Part shown: positions 7,754 through 15,019 of the stretch, in pieces | Layout of the letters: the number at the start of each line of letters is the position of its first letter | How positions within the stretch are numbered: position 1 is the first letter of the stretch | Origin: Micromonospora sp. R77 | Lineage (GTDB): Bacteria; Actinomycetota; Actinomycetes; Mycobacteriales; Micromonosporaceae | Direction of reading: 5' to 3' | DNA length: 64,000 bases | Assembly: GCF_022747945.1 (NCBI RefSeq) | Contig: NZ_JALDST010000001.1 | Location: 4,898,001-4,962,000, forward strand | The notes under the pieces: model-generated | Seen by the model: only the letters and a program-made list of their open reading frames with translations | The model's database searches: none | Told to the model about the DNA's origin: nothing | Program-made: the position numbers and the translations under genes

Positions 7754-8444
7754 GCCGCGTCGTGGGCAGCCACCCCGCTCCGCAGCCGGCCGCCCGCCCG
7801 GTGGGGCGGATCCGCGGCCGGGGCGCAGTCCCTGGTCGGCGCCGCTCGCGGTGGTGCTGGTGCTGCTCGGCGTCTTCGCCACCGGGGCCGGGCTGGGTCG
7901 GACCGTGGGCCCGTTCGACCAGGTGGCCGGGGCGGCGCGACCGGCCCCCCACACCGCCGGTGCGGAGCCGGCCCGGCTGCCGGCGAGCCGGCCGGTACGC
8001 CTGGCGGTGCCGTCGATCGAGGTGTCCGCCCCGGTGACCCCGGTCGGGCAGGCCCCCGACGGTTCGGTCGACGTGCCGCCGCTGAGCCGGCACCACGAGA
8101 CCGGCTGGTACGACCGCGGCCCCACCCCCGGTGAGCCGGGCCGGGCGATCATCGTCGGGCACGTGGACACCAAGAGTGGCCCGTCGGTCTTCTATCGCCT
8201 GCACGAGCTGGAGCCGGGCGACCGGATCGAGGTGACCCGGTCGGACCGCAGCGTGGTGACCTTCGCGGTCGAGAGCGTGGAGCACTTCGACAAGTCGAAC
8301 CTCCCCGCCGACCGGGTGTACGGCGACGACGGCCCGCCCGCCCTGCGCCTGATCACCTGCGGCGGCGAGTGGATCGGCGGGCGGACCGGCTATGCGGACA
8401 ACGTGATCGCCTTCGCGTCGCTGGTCGGCACCCGCCGCCCCTGA
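7737..8444 (+). CDS. Class E/F-type sortase (transpeptidase)
   Basis: Membrane-anchored cysteine transpeptidase that joins surface proteins to the cell wall. 235 aa. A short cytoplasmic Pro-rich N-terminus precedes one membrane helix (PLAVVLVLLGVFATGAGLG), then the sortase beta barrel. Catalytic residues are visible: His in IIVGHVDTK, Cys in LRLITCGGEW, Arg in GGRTGYADNV. The single-domain form and TCGG context fit actinobacterial class F better than class A. The GTG at 7737 lies inside the end of the preceding gene, giving tight coupling with the likely substrate. The start could be slightly different because the Shine-Dalgarno sequence is weak. Confidence 0.9.
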   Translation: MPPDGEPRRGQPPRSAAGRPPGGADPRPGRSPWSAPLAVVLVLLGVFATGAGLGRTVGPFDQVAGAARPAPHTAGAEPARLPASRPVRLAVPSIEVSAPVTPVGQAPDGSVDVPPLSRHHETGWYDRGPTPGEPGRAIIVGHVDTKSGPSVFYRLHELEPGDRIEVTRSDRSVVTFAVESVEHFDKSNLPADRVYGDDGPPALRLITCGGEWIGGRTGYADNVIAFASLVGTRRP

Positions 8445-8464
8445 GGCCGGCGCAGGCCGCCCGG

Positions 8465-8785
8465 TCAGCCCTTGCCGGTCACCTGCTGGACCACCTCGAA
8501 CTCCAGCAGCGTCGCGCCGGACGCGACCGGCCTGCGCTGCTCGCCACCCTCACCGCCCGCGTGCGCGGCGCGGGACGGCCCGGCGGCCCACGCCTGGTAG
8601 GCCTCCTCGGTCTCCCAGCGGGTGTAGACGAAGTAGCGGCTCTCCCCGGCGACCGGGCGGAGCAGTTCGAAGCCGAGGAAGCCGGGGGAGTTCTCCACCG
8701 CGCCGGCCCGGGCGGCGAACCGCTTCTCCAACTCCTCGCCGGCACCCGGCGGGACGTCGATCGCGTTGATCTTCACGACTGCCAT
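8465..8785 (-). CDS. Haem-degrading monooxygenase, MhuD-like
   Basis: 106-aa ABM-fold protein very like mycobacterial MhuD (Rv3592), which opens haem to mycobilin and releases iron. Matching stretches are VVKINAI at the start, VENSPGFLGFELLRPV, RYFVYTRWE, AYQAWAAGP, SRAAHAGG and ATLLEFEVVQ. The residues known in MhuD for haem binding and catalysis are present: Asn at position 7, Trp in QAWAAGP and His in AAHAGG. It works in the cytoplasm as a dimer. No haem transporter is adjacent, though a siderophore ABC operon lies 7 kb away. The start ATG has no Shine-Dalgarno sequence and has TAGGGT six bases upstream, so it is probably leaderless. Confidence 0.85.
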   Translation of the reverse strand: MAVVKINAIDVPPGAGEELEKRFAARAGAVENSPGFLGFELLRPVAGESRYFVYTRWETEEAYQAWAAGPSRAAHAGGEGGEQRRPVASGATLLEFEVVQQVTGKG

Positions 8786-8791
8786 GGCTCC

Positions 8792-8797
8792 ACCCTA
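8792..8797 (-). promoter_or_regulatory. -10 box TAGGGT, leaderless start of the mhuD-like gene
   Basis: On the minus strand TAGGGT ends six bases before the ATG at 8785, which puts transcription start at or next to the start codon. No Shine-Dalgarno sequence is present. Confidence 0.5.
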
Positions 8798-8838
8798 GCC
8801 ACGCCCGGCGGATCGGGTCGGCCCGCCGCCGCGGCGGC

Positions 8839-9636
8839 TCAGAACGACTCGACGGCCGGCACCAGTTCCGCGTCGACCACGATCGGCGCGTGGTCGGAGG
8901 GCCCCTTGCCCTTGCGCGCCTCCCGGTCCACGTACGCGGAGGTCACCACGCGGGCGAACGGGGCGGAGGCGTACACCAGGTCGATCCGCATGCCCTTGTT
9001 CTGGTGGAACATTCCCGCCCGGTAGTCCCAGTAGGTGTAGGGGTGCGGGCCCTTCATCGGGGTGGGCACCACGTCGCTGAGCCCCAGGTCGCGCAGCGCC
9101 GCGAGGGCGGCCCGCTCGGCCGGGGTGACGTGGGTGGAGGTGGCGAAGAGCGCCGGGTCCCAGACGTCCGCGTCGGTCGGCGCGACGTTGAAGTCGCCGC
9201 AGACCGCGAGCGGCAGGCCGCCGGCCAGTTCCGCCTCCAGCGCGTCCCGCAGGCCGGCGAACCAGGCCAGCTTGTAGACGTAGTGCGGGTCGTCGGGGGA
9301 GCGGCCGTTGGGCACGTAGATCGACCAGACCCGCAGCCCGCCGCAGGTGGCCGAGATGGCCCGGGCCTCCGGCTCGGGAAAGCCGGGCTCGTCGGGGAAG
9401 CCGACGGCCACGTCGGCGAGGCCCACCCGGGACAGCAGCGCCACGCCGTTCCACCGGCCGTCGCTGTGGCTGGCCACCTCGTAGCCCAGTTCGCCCACCT
9501 CGGCGACCGGGAACGCCCCATCGGGGCACTTGGTCTCCTGCAGGCAGACGACGTCGGGCTTCGTGGTGGCCAGCCAGTCGAGCAGTCGGGGCAGGCGGGC
9601 CTTCACCGAGTTGACGTTCCAGGTCGCCAGGCGCAT
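8839..9636 (-). CDS. xthA: Exodeoxyribonuclease III (AP endonuclease family)
   Basis: Cuts DNA 5' of abasic sites and removes 3' blocking groups in base-excision repair. 265 aa from the ATG at 9636 (MRLATWNVNSVKARL), the start that matches the family; an in-frame ATG at 9654 would add six residues. Motifs: LQETKCPD with the metal-binding Glu, WSIYVPNGR with the catalytic Tyr, VCGDFNVAPTDADVWDP with Asp/Asn, YTYWDYRAG, RIDLVYAS and the end SDHAPIVVD with the catalytic His. All are intact. The gene is followed by the mhuD-like gene on the same strand after 53 bases but each probably has its own promoter. Confidence 0.93.
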   Translation of the reverse strand: MRLATWNVNSVKARLPRLLDWLATTKPDVVCLQETKCPDGAFPVAEVGELGYEVASHSDGRWNGVALLSRVGLADVAVGFPDEPGFPEPEARAISATCGGLRVWSIYVPNGRSPDDPHYVYKLAWFAGLRDALEAELAGGLPLAVCGDFNVAPTDADVWDPALFATSTHVTPAERAALAALRDLGLSDVVPTPMKGPHPYTYWDYRAGMFHQNKGMRIDLVYASAPFARVVTSAYVDREARKGKGPSDHAPIVVDAELVPAVESF

Positions 9637-9723
9637 GGGTCCAGCCTGCCGCATCCGGTCCGGTCCCGCCGCGCGACCGCCCCGGGGTGTCGCGGCGGGG
9701 CGGACCGGCGTCGGGGCTGTCGG

Positions 9724-10644
9724 TCAGGTGCCGGGGGTGTCGCCCGGTCGCGGCTGTTCGGCCAGGAACCGTTCCAGCTCGGCGCCGAGCTCGTCGGCGG
9801 TGGGCAGCGGACCGGTCTCGGCGGCCAGCAGGTTCTTCTCGCCACGGCCCCGGGCGAAGGCGTCGTACTGCTCCTCGAGGGCCTGGACCAGGGTGGCCGC
9901 CTCGTCGGTCTGGGCGACCTGCCGGTCGATCTCCACCCGGACCACCTCGGCGGCGCTGCGCAGCCCGTCCCGGGGCAGCAGCAGCCCGGTGCTGCGGGAC
10001 ACCGAGGCGAGCAGCGCCTCCGCGGCGGCCGGGTATTCGGCCTGGGCCACGTAGTGCGGCACGTGCGCGGCGAACCCGAGGGCGTCGCGGCCCTGCTGAC
10101 CGAGCCGGTATTCCAGCAGGTGGCCGACGCTGCCGGGGACCTGCACCCGCTGGAGCCAGGGCTCGTAGCCGGAGATCAGCTCCGGCCGGGTGGCGTGCGC
10201 GGTCACCCCGGCCGGCCGGGTGTGCGGCACGGCCATCGGGATCGAGTTCAGCCCGACGGTGAGCCGGACGTCCAGCCGGGCGGAGAGGGCGGCGACGGCG
10301 GCCACGAACCGCTCCCACTGCAGGTCCGGCTCGGGTCCGGTGAGCAGCAGGAAGGGCGTCTCGTCGTCGTCGTGCAGCAGGTGCAGCGCCAGCTCCGGGG
10401 CGTCGTAGTCGGCCCAGTGGTCCTCGACGAAGGTCATCACGGGGCGCCGGGAGCGGTAGTCGAAGAGCTGGTCGATGTCGAAGCGGGCGATCGGCCGGGC
10501 CTCGAGGGAGGTGAGCAGCTGCTCCCGGGCCAGCCGGGTCGCGCTGCCCGCGTCGACGAAGCCGGTGAGGGCCTGGATCAGCACCGGCTGACCGAGGTCG
10601 GGCAGCTCGTCGCTGAGTTCGTAGAGCTCGTGTGGGTCGAGCAC
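9724..10644 (-). CDS. PAC2 family protein (proteasome-assembly-chaperone-like)
   Basis: 306 aa. The N-terminal two thirds have the PAC2 fold: LGQPVLIQALTGFVDAGSAT, then ARFDIDQLFDYRSRRPVMTF, then LLLTGPEPDLQWERFVAAV and GLNSIPMAVPHTRP. The C-terminal third is helical and acidic (VQALEEQYDAF, GAELERFLAEQ). Actinobacteria with 20S proteasomes carry such proteins, but their role is not settled. I choose GTG at 10644 because AGGGAGG stands upstream at the right distance and the homologous part begins there; the longer frame to 10731 is rejected. The 20S proteasome genes are not in this window. Confidence 0.85.
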   Translation of the reverse strand: MLDPHELYELSDELPDLGQPVLIQALTGFVDAGSATRLAREQLLTSLEARPIARFDIDQLFDYRSRRPVMTFVEDHWADYDAPELALHLLHDDDETPFLLLTGPEPDLQWERFVAAVAALSARLDVRLTVGLNSIPMAVPHTRPAGVTAHATRPELISGYEPWLQRVQVPGSVGHLLEYRLGQQGRDALGFAAHVPHYVAQAEYPAAAEALLASVSRSTGLLLPRDGLRSAAEVVRVEIDRQVAQTDEAATLVQALEEQYDAFARGRGEKNLLAAETGPLPTADELGAELERFLAEQPRPGDTPGT

Positions 10645-11076
10645 CGGTTCGGACCTCCCTGGGAACGCGCGTCCGGGCGCCGCACGCCGACGGCACCCGT
10701 TCGGGGCAACGTACCCGCCATCCTCCTGCATTCCGGCGTGGGCCGGTCGGCCGGCGGCAGCATGATCACAGTTGGGTCACCGGAAGATCAAACCGGGACG
10801 GATCCGGTCGACCGCCCCGGCGGGTCGGCGGTAAGGACGAGGGGCTAGTCCACTGAACGGTGGAACTTAAGGATCATGGTGGTGGTCGGCCGGAACCGCG
10901 TGCTACCTACCCTCCGTCACCCTGCCGGGCGCGGGACGGAGGTTTGCGAGGTGGGAGAGGTGCGTCCCCGGCCTTCCGTGCCTGGTCAGCGACGTCCGAT
11001 TGAATACGCCAGGAATGTGGCGAGGGCCACATAATCACGCTGGGTGATCTAGCCTCGCCCTGCCTAGCCTCGTCGG
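10645..11076. other. Intergenic region (432 bp) with divergent promoters
   Basis: No gene is supported here. The left part holds the Shine-Dalgarno sequence of the PAC2 gene. Near the right end are a small perfect hairpin ATGTGGC-GAGG-GCCACAT (11015-11032), a CATAAT sequence overlapping its right edge, and a direct repeat CTAGCCTCG (11049-11057 and 11064-11072) just before the next start. I looked for a ydaO-type riboswitch, common before cell-wall hydrolase genes in this group, and did not recognise one. Confidence 0.4.
11065..11070 (+). promoter_or_regulatory. -10 box TAGCCT before the lysozyme-like gene
   Basis: TAGCCT ends six bases before the ATG at 11077, with no Shine-Dalgarno sequence in between. 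This is the spacing of leaderless transcripts seen at several other genes in the window. It lies in the second copy of the CTAGCCTCG repeat. Confidence 0.4.
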
Positions 11077-11964
11077 ATGCGTGACGACGGCACCCTCGAC
11101 GACCAGCGTGGCCTCGGCGGTTCGGCTGACCGTTCGGACGATACCCAATCCACCGAACGTTCTGCCACCGCTTCCCGGCTCTTCCCCCTCGGCTCCCTGC
11201 GTACCCGCCTCGGCGGCCTCGCTAACCCCCTCGCCGCCCGCCCCGGCCGGACCAAGGTGGCCGCCGCCACCGGCCTGGTCTGCTGCCTCGGACTGGTGGG
11301 CTTCGCCCAGGTCGGTGACGCCGCCGTCGGCGGTCCCCCCACCGCCGACCAGCGCGCCGAGCTCGCCCAGCGGGCCGCGCCCGAGGTCGCCTCGCGCGGC
11401 GAGGCCCGGCAGGCCCCGGCCCCGGTCGTCCCGAGCACCTCGGCGCCCAACCCCGACGTCTCCCCGTCGGCGACGACGAAGCCCAAGCCGAAGGCCAAGC
11501 CGAAGCCGAAGCCCAGGCCGAAGCGGATCGCTCCGGTCGCCGGGCTGGACCAGGCCCAGATGGACAACGCCAAGGCGATCGTCCGCGCCGGCCGCGCGAT
11601 GGGCGTCCCCCGCCGGGGCCTGGTCATCGCCGTGGCCACCGCGATGCAGGAGAGCAACCTCTACAACTACGCCAGCGGCGTGCTGCCCGAGTCGCAGAAC
11701 TACCCGCACCAGGCCATCGGTTGGGACCACGACTCGGTCGGGCTGTTCCAGCAGCGGCCGAGCAGCGGTTGGGGCTCGGTGGCCGACCTGATGCAGCCCG
11801 CGTACGCCACCCGCCAGTTCCTCACCGCCCTGGAGGAGATCCCCGGCTGGGAGGACCTGCCGCTGACCGTGGCCGCCCAGCTGGTGCAGGTCTCCGCCTT
11901 CCCCGACGCGTACGCCCAGCACGAGTGGCGGGCCGAGACGGTGGTGGCCGCGATCCTGGCCTGA
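11077..11964 (+). CDS. Membrane-anchored lysozyme-like (transglycosylase-fold) protein
   Basis: 295 aa. A charged cytoplasmic N-terminus of about 60 residues precedes one membrane helix (KVAAATGLVCCLGLVGFAQV). Then comes a disordered wall-spanning linker with an alternating Lys-Pro block (KPKPKAKPKPKPRPKR, about 130-148). The C-terminal domain (about 155-295) resembles lysozyme/transglycosylase folds: VIAVATAMQESNLYNYA supplies a Glu in the usual catalytic place, followed by DHDSVGLFQQRPSSGWG. A role in peptidoglycan turnover is inferred; activity is unproven. The family is frequent in Micromonosporaceae. A single-gene unit with its own leaderless-type promoter. Confidence 0.78.
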   Translation: MRDDGTLDDQRGLGGSADRSDDTQSTERSATASRLFPLGSLRTRLGGLANPLAARPGRTKVAAATGLVCCLGLVGFAQVGDAAVGGPPTADQRAELAQRAAPEVASRGEARQAPAPVVPSTSAPNPDVSPSATTKPKPKAKPKPKPRPKRIAPVAGLDQAQMDNAKAIVRAGRAMGVPRRGLVIAVATAMQESNLYNYASGVLPESQNYPHQAIGWDHDSVGLFQQRPSSGWGSVADLMQPAYATRQFLTALEEIPGWEDLPLTVAAQLVQVSAFPDAYAQHEWRAETVVAAILA

Positions 11965-12070
11965 CCCGGTCGGGCCTCACCACTGTGGACGCTTACCGGT
12001 CGGCCGTCCCGGGTACAGGAGGTTGCCGGTCCCGAGTACACATGATGAGGGACCACGACAGGAGGACGAC

Positions 12071-12220
12071 ATGTCACTGGTGCAGCGGATCAGCACGTTC
12101 CTGCGGTCACCGCGGGGTCAGCAACTGGTCGACCAGGGTCGCCGCCAGCTGGCCAAGCCGGAGAACCAGCGCAAGCTCAAGCAGCTGGCCGGCCGGCTCT
12201 CCAGCCGTCGTCCCTCCTGA
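12071..12220 (+). CDS. Small basic conserved protein (49 aa)
   Basis: I do not know its function. The ATG at 12071 is preceded by a strong Shine-Dalgarno sequence, GGAGGACGAC, which decides this start over the longer frame to 12023. The protein (MSLVQRISTFLRS start, RKLKQLAGRLSSRR end) is a short amphipathic, Arg/Lys-rich helix. It lies 28 bases before an EcsC-like gene and is probably in the same transcript. Confidence 0.65.
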   Translation: MSLVQRISTFLRSPRGQQLVDQGRRQLAKPENQRKLKQLAGRLSSRRPS

Positions 12221-12248
12221 CGTCCGTCCGACCCCTCCGGGAGCCCAG

Positions 12249-12980
12249 GTGACCGACCCCGTACCCGTCGACCCGACCGTTCCCGCGCCGCCGGCCGCAC
12301 CCCAGGACGTCCCCGAGGCACCGCCGGCCACCCTCTGGGACCGGATGCGGGACGACCCGCAGTACGCGCCGGAGCACCTGGCCCTGGAGGCGGTCCGCCG
12401 GCTCGGCCCGGAGGCCGCCCAGTGGGTCGCCCGGGAACGCGCCGCCCGGCCCGGCGTCCCCGCCGAGGAACTGGCCGACCAGGCGGTCCGCCGGTTCGTC
12501 AACCGGGCCCGGCTCTCCGGCGCGGTGTCCGGGGCCGCCGGGCTGCCCGGCGCGGTCATCGACATCGGGGTGCTGGCCTGGACCCAGGCCCGGCTGGTGC
12601 TGCACGTCGCCGCCGCGTACGGCGTCGACCCGACGCACCGGGACCGGGCCACCGACCTGCTGGTGCTGCAGAAGGTGCACAAGGTCGCGGAGAGCGCCCG
12701 GCTGGCCCTCGGGGTGGCCGCCGGGCGGGAACGCGCCGGGGCGCTCTTCGGGCTGGCCGGCGAGCGTCCGCTGGGTCGGGTGATGCTCCAGCTCGGGGTC
12801 CGGCTGGCCCAGATGGCCGGGGTACGCGCCGCGAAGCGGATCGTCGCCAAGGTGGTGCCCGGGGCGGCGATCGTCCTCGGCACCTGGGCCAACTCCTCGG
12901 CCACCAAGGACCTCGCGGACCGGGCCCGCGCCCTCTACCGGGGTGGCCCGGAACACCTTCCGCAGCAGCGCCGCCCCTGA
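12249..12980 (+). CDS. EcsC-like membrane-associated protein
   Basis: 243 aa. A Pro-rich acidic N-terminus is followed by a region resembling the EcsC family: GAVSGAAGLPGAVIDIGVLAWTQ, a hydrophobic amphipathic segment, then VLHVAAAYGVDP. The Gly/Ala-rich C-terminal half (GRVMLQLGVRLAQMAGVRAA, VVPGAAIVLGTW) could associate with the membrane. EcsC in Bacillus is linked to the Ecs ABC transporter, but no such transporter is nearby and the biochemical role is unknown. The start is GTG at 12249 with a GGGAG sequence upstream. It follows the 49-aa gene closely. Confidence 0.65.
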   Translation: MTDPVPVDPTVPAPPAAPQDVPEAPPATLWDRMRDDPQYAPEHLALEAVRRLGPEAAQWVARERAARPGVPAEELADQAVRRFVNRARLSGAVSGAAGLPGAVIDIGVLAWTQARLVLHVAAAYGVDPTHRDRATDLLVLQKVHKVAESARLALGVAAGRERAGALFGLAGERPLGRVMLQLGVRLAQMAGVRAAKRIVAKVVPGAAIVLGTWANSSATKDLADRARALYRGGPEHLPQQRRP

Positions 12981-13005
12981 ACCGGCCGCCGCCGGTTGCT
13001 CCGGC

Positions 13006-13851
13006 CTAGTGCGACCAGCCGGCGGCCGGCCAGCTCACCTCGGCGAGGCGGTTCTGCCCGGTCACGCTCGGGTGGAACCAGTCGAGGGTGTTGACCAGGT
13101 CGAGGTCGAAGCGGAGCCGGTGCACCGCCCCGCCGTCGTAGCGGCAACGGCTGCCGTACGCCCGGCAGGCGGCGCGGAGCTGGGCGTCGTAGTCGTCGAT
13201 GCGCTGCCGGAACGCGGTGCGGCGGGCCACCGCGGCGGGCGCGGTCGACGTGGGATCGGCCAGCAGCGCGGGGCAGATGCCGTGCGACCAGGCACGGACG
13301 GCCCGGGACTCGGTGTGCCCGACCTCCCAGAGCCGATAGAGGTCGGGGATGCTCACCACCAGCACCCGCGCCTTCGGCCGGCCCTTGCGCAGCACCCGCA
13401 GGCCCTGGTCGACCCGGGTCCGGAAGGTCGCCACCGGGGTCATCGAGTTCACGTCGCCCCGGCAGGCGTCGTTCGCGCCGATCAGCACGGTGACGTAGTC
13501 GGCCTTGTCCCGGACCGCCGCCTCGGCCTGCCCGGTCAGCTCCGCCGCCCGCGCCCCCGGCTCGGCGTGGTTGTAGGCCCGCAGCCTCGGGTTGTCGTCG
13601 TGCAGCCGCTGGTAGTGGCTCTCCACCCGCACCCCGTTCCCGGTGGACCAGGAGTTGCGCATGCAGGCGATGAGCACCAGGCAGGAACCGAAGCCGGTGG
13701 TGATCGAGTCGCCGAGCGCGGTCAGCACCGCCGGGCCGCCGGGTGGTGGGGAGCCGCCCGACGGGCGCGGGGAGGCGGTACCGCCCCCCTCGCAGGCGAG
13801 CGCGACCAGGGCCGCGAGACAGGCGACGGCGGCGACCCAACGTCGAGGCAT
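13006..13851 (-). CDS. Secreted SGNH/GDSL hydrolase lipoprotein
   Basis: 281 aa. The signal peptide ends in a lipobox-like ALAC, so it is probably a lipoprotein, followed by a Gly/Pro/Ser linker. SGNH blocks are complete: block I TALGDSITTGFGS with nucleophile Ser, block II with Gly in EPGARAAEL, block III VLIGANDAC with Asn, block V DWFHPSVTGQ with Asp and His. Six to eight Cys in the domain suggest disulfides, as in secreted esterases. The substrate (lipid, acylated glycan) cannot be told. Start ATG at 13851 is chosen because GGGGAG lies at the right distance; an in-frame codon at 13872 is less likely. Convergent with the EcsC-like gene. Confidence 0.88.
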   Translation of the reverse strand: MPRRWVAAVACLAALVALACEGGGTASPRPSGGSPPPGGPAVLTALGDSITTGFGSCLVLIACMRNSWSTGNGVRVESHYQRLHDDNPRLRAYNHAEPGARAAELTGQAEAAVRDKADYVTVLIGANDACRGDVNSMTPVATFRTRVDQGLRVLRKGRPKARVLVVSIPDLYRLWEVGHTESRAVRAWSHGICPALLADPTSTAPAAVARRTAFRQRIDDYDAQLRAACRAYGSRCRYDGGAVHRLRFDLDLVNTLDWFHPSVTGQNRLAEVSWPAAGWSH

Positions 13852-13954
13852 GGTGATCTCCCCGTCCCGCACGGAGCTACGGAAGATCGACCTTACGCGG
13901 GCGCGGGGGTCCGGCGGTCCGCTCCTGTCGGCTTTCCGGCATCGACCACCGTCG

Positions 13955-14572
13955 TTAAGACTGACGTGCTATACGCCGGGCGCGCCACGGTGCCGGCTGG
14001 CCGTGCAGCCACCAGTGCAGCGCCCGGGTGATCCGGGGCAGCACCAGGTAGGTCATCAACGGGGTCAGGCAGAGCGTCATGAGCAGGGTGCGCAGCGCCA
14101 GCGGGACGTCGGCGATGAACCGGGCGGTGAGCAGCGTCGCGGTCAGGCTCAACGGGAAGAACGCCAACCAGATCGTCACCGCCTGCTTCCACCGGGGCGG
14201 GGTGACCGGCGCGGCCGGCTCGGTGTCCAGCACCTCCACCACGTGGTCGACCGGCGGCTCGAACCAGCCCTCGATGCCCGTGCGACGCTCCACCCGGGTG
14301 TGCTCGACGATGCCCTGCGCCGAGGTGAGCCACCAGCGCCGCTGCGGGGACTCCTCCCAGCGGCTCAGCGTCTCGTGGTCGGCGAAGCGGTAGAGCATGT
14401 GCCACTCCGGCGAGCCGGGGGCGCTCTGCACCCACCCGGCGCCCAGGAAGCCGGGGAAGGTCTCGGCCAGCCCGGTGCCGGCCCGCATCCAGGCCACCAT
14501 CTCGTGGCTCCGGGCGGGATCGGCGCGCCGGGCGATGGCGACGGTCACCGGTACCGCATGGGTCGTGGTCAT
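13955..14572 (-). CDS. ABM-domain (antibiotic biosynthesis monooxygenase-like) membrane protein
   Basis: 205 aa. The first 95 residues form an ABM/ferredoxin-like domain: VTVAIARRADPARSHEMV, GFLGAGWVQSAPGSPEW and LYRFADHETLSRWEES. A linker is followed by two or three membrane helices (AVTIWLAFFPLSLTATLL, LRTLLMTLCLTPLMTYLVL) and a basic tail. This fusion is widespread in bacteria, often annotated as an antibiotic biosynthesis monooxygenase, yet no biosynthetic cluster is present here. The ATG at 14572 has GGGGAGG upstream. Haem or quinol chemistry is a guess; the function is not known. Confidence 0.8.
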   Translation of the reverse strand: MTTTHAVPVTVAIARRADPARSHEMVAWMRAGTGLAETFPGFLGAGWVQSAPGSPEWHMLYRFADHETLSRWEESPQRRWWLTSAQGIVEHTRVERRTGIEGWFEPPVDHVVEVLDTEPAAPVTPPRWKQAVTIWLAFFPLSLTATLLTARFIADVPLALRTLLMTLCLTPLMTYLVLPRITRALHWWLHGQPAPWRARRIARQS

Positions 14573-14743
14573 GCCTGCATCCTCCCCGCCGCCGCCGGTG
14601 TGGGCCCGGTCCCGGCGCTGGGGTGTAACGCAGCGCACCGGCCGTCGCATCCGCCGGATACCCCCTGGGTGGCCGGGATCACCGGGCGCGGCACACCGGG
14701 GCCGGTCGGTTAGCTCCACCGTTTTCGGGGGTAGCCCTCCAGG

Positions 14744-15007
14744 ATGACGAGATCGCAGCCCCGGCGCGCCCGCGGCACGGTCGGCCACGCGTACAGCGCG
14801 CTGAACCTCCGGCTCGCGCTGGCGGCGTTCGGCCTGGTCACCATGACCGTCTTCGCGGTGTGGGCGTTCCGGGTCCACGCCGGGTGGCTGGGCGTGCTCT
14901 GCGCCCTGCTCGCCGCCGTGGCCGTGGTCGACCTGGTCGTCGTCCAGCGCCGTCGGGTCGCCCGCCGTCGTGAGGAGCCGGGCGCGCACCACTCGCTCTT
15001 CGAGTGA
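14744..15007 (+). CDS. Small two-helix membrane protein
   Basis: 87 aa. A basic N-terminus (MTRSQPRRARGTVGHAYS) precedes two membrane helices (LRLALAAFGLVTMTVFAVWA and WLGVLCALLAAVAVVDLVVV) and a basic C-terminus. It resembles the small actinobacterial DUF6343-type proteins, but I am not sure of the family. It is 12 bases before the succinate-semialdehyde dehydrogenase gene and probably co-transcribed. A TAGCCC sequence seven bases upstream of ATG may be a weak -10 box. Confidence 0.7.
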   Translation: MTRSQPRRARGTVGHAYSALNLRLALAAFGLVTMTVFAVWAFRVHAGWLGVLCALLAAVAVVDLVVVQRRRVARRREEPGAHHSLFE

Positions 15008-15019
15008 CAGGAGTACGAG

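Noticed and set aside
10860..11076. ydaO-type (c-di-AMP) riboswitch before the lysozyme-like gene
   Set aside because: I could not find the conserved cores of that class, and a leaderless-type -10 box directly precedes the start codon.
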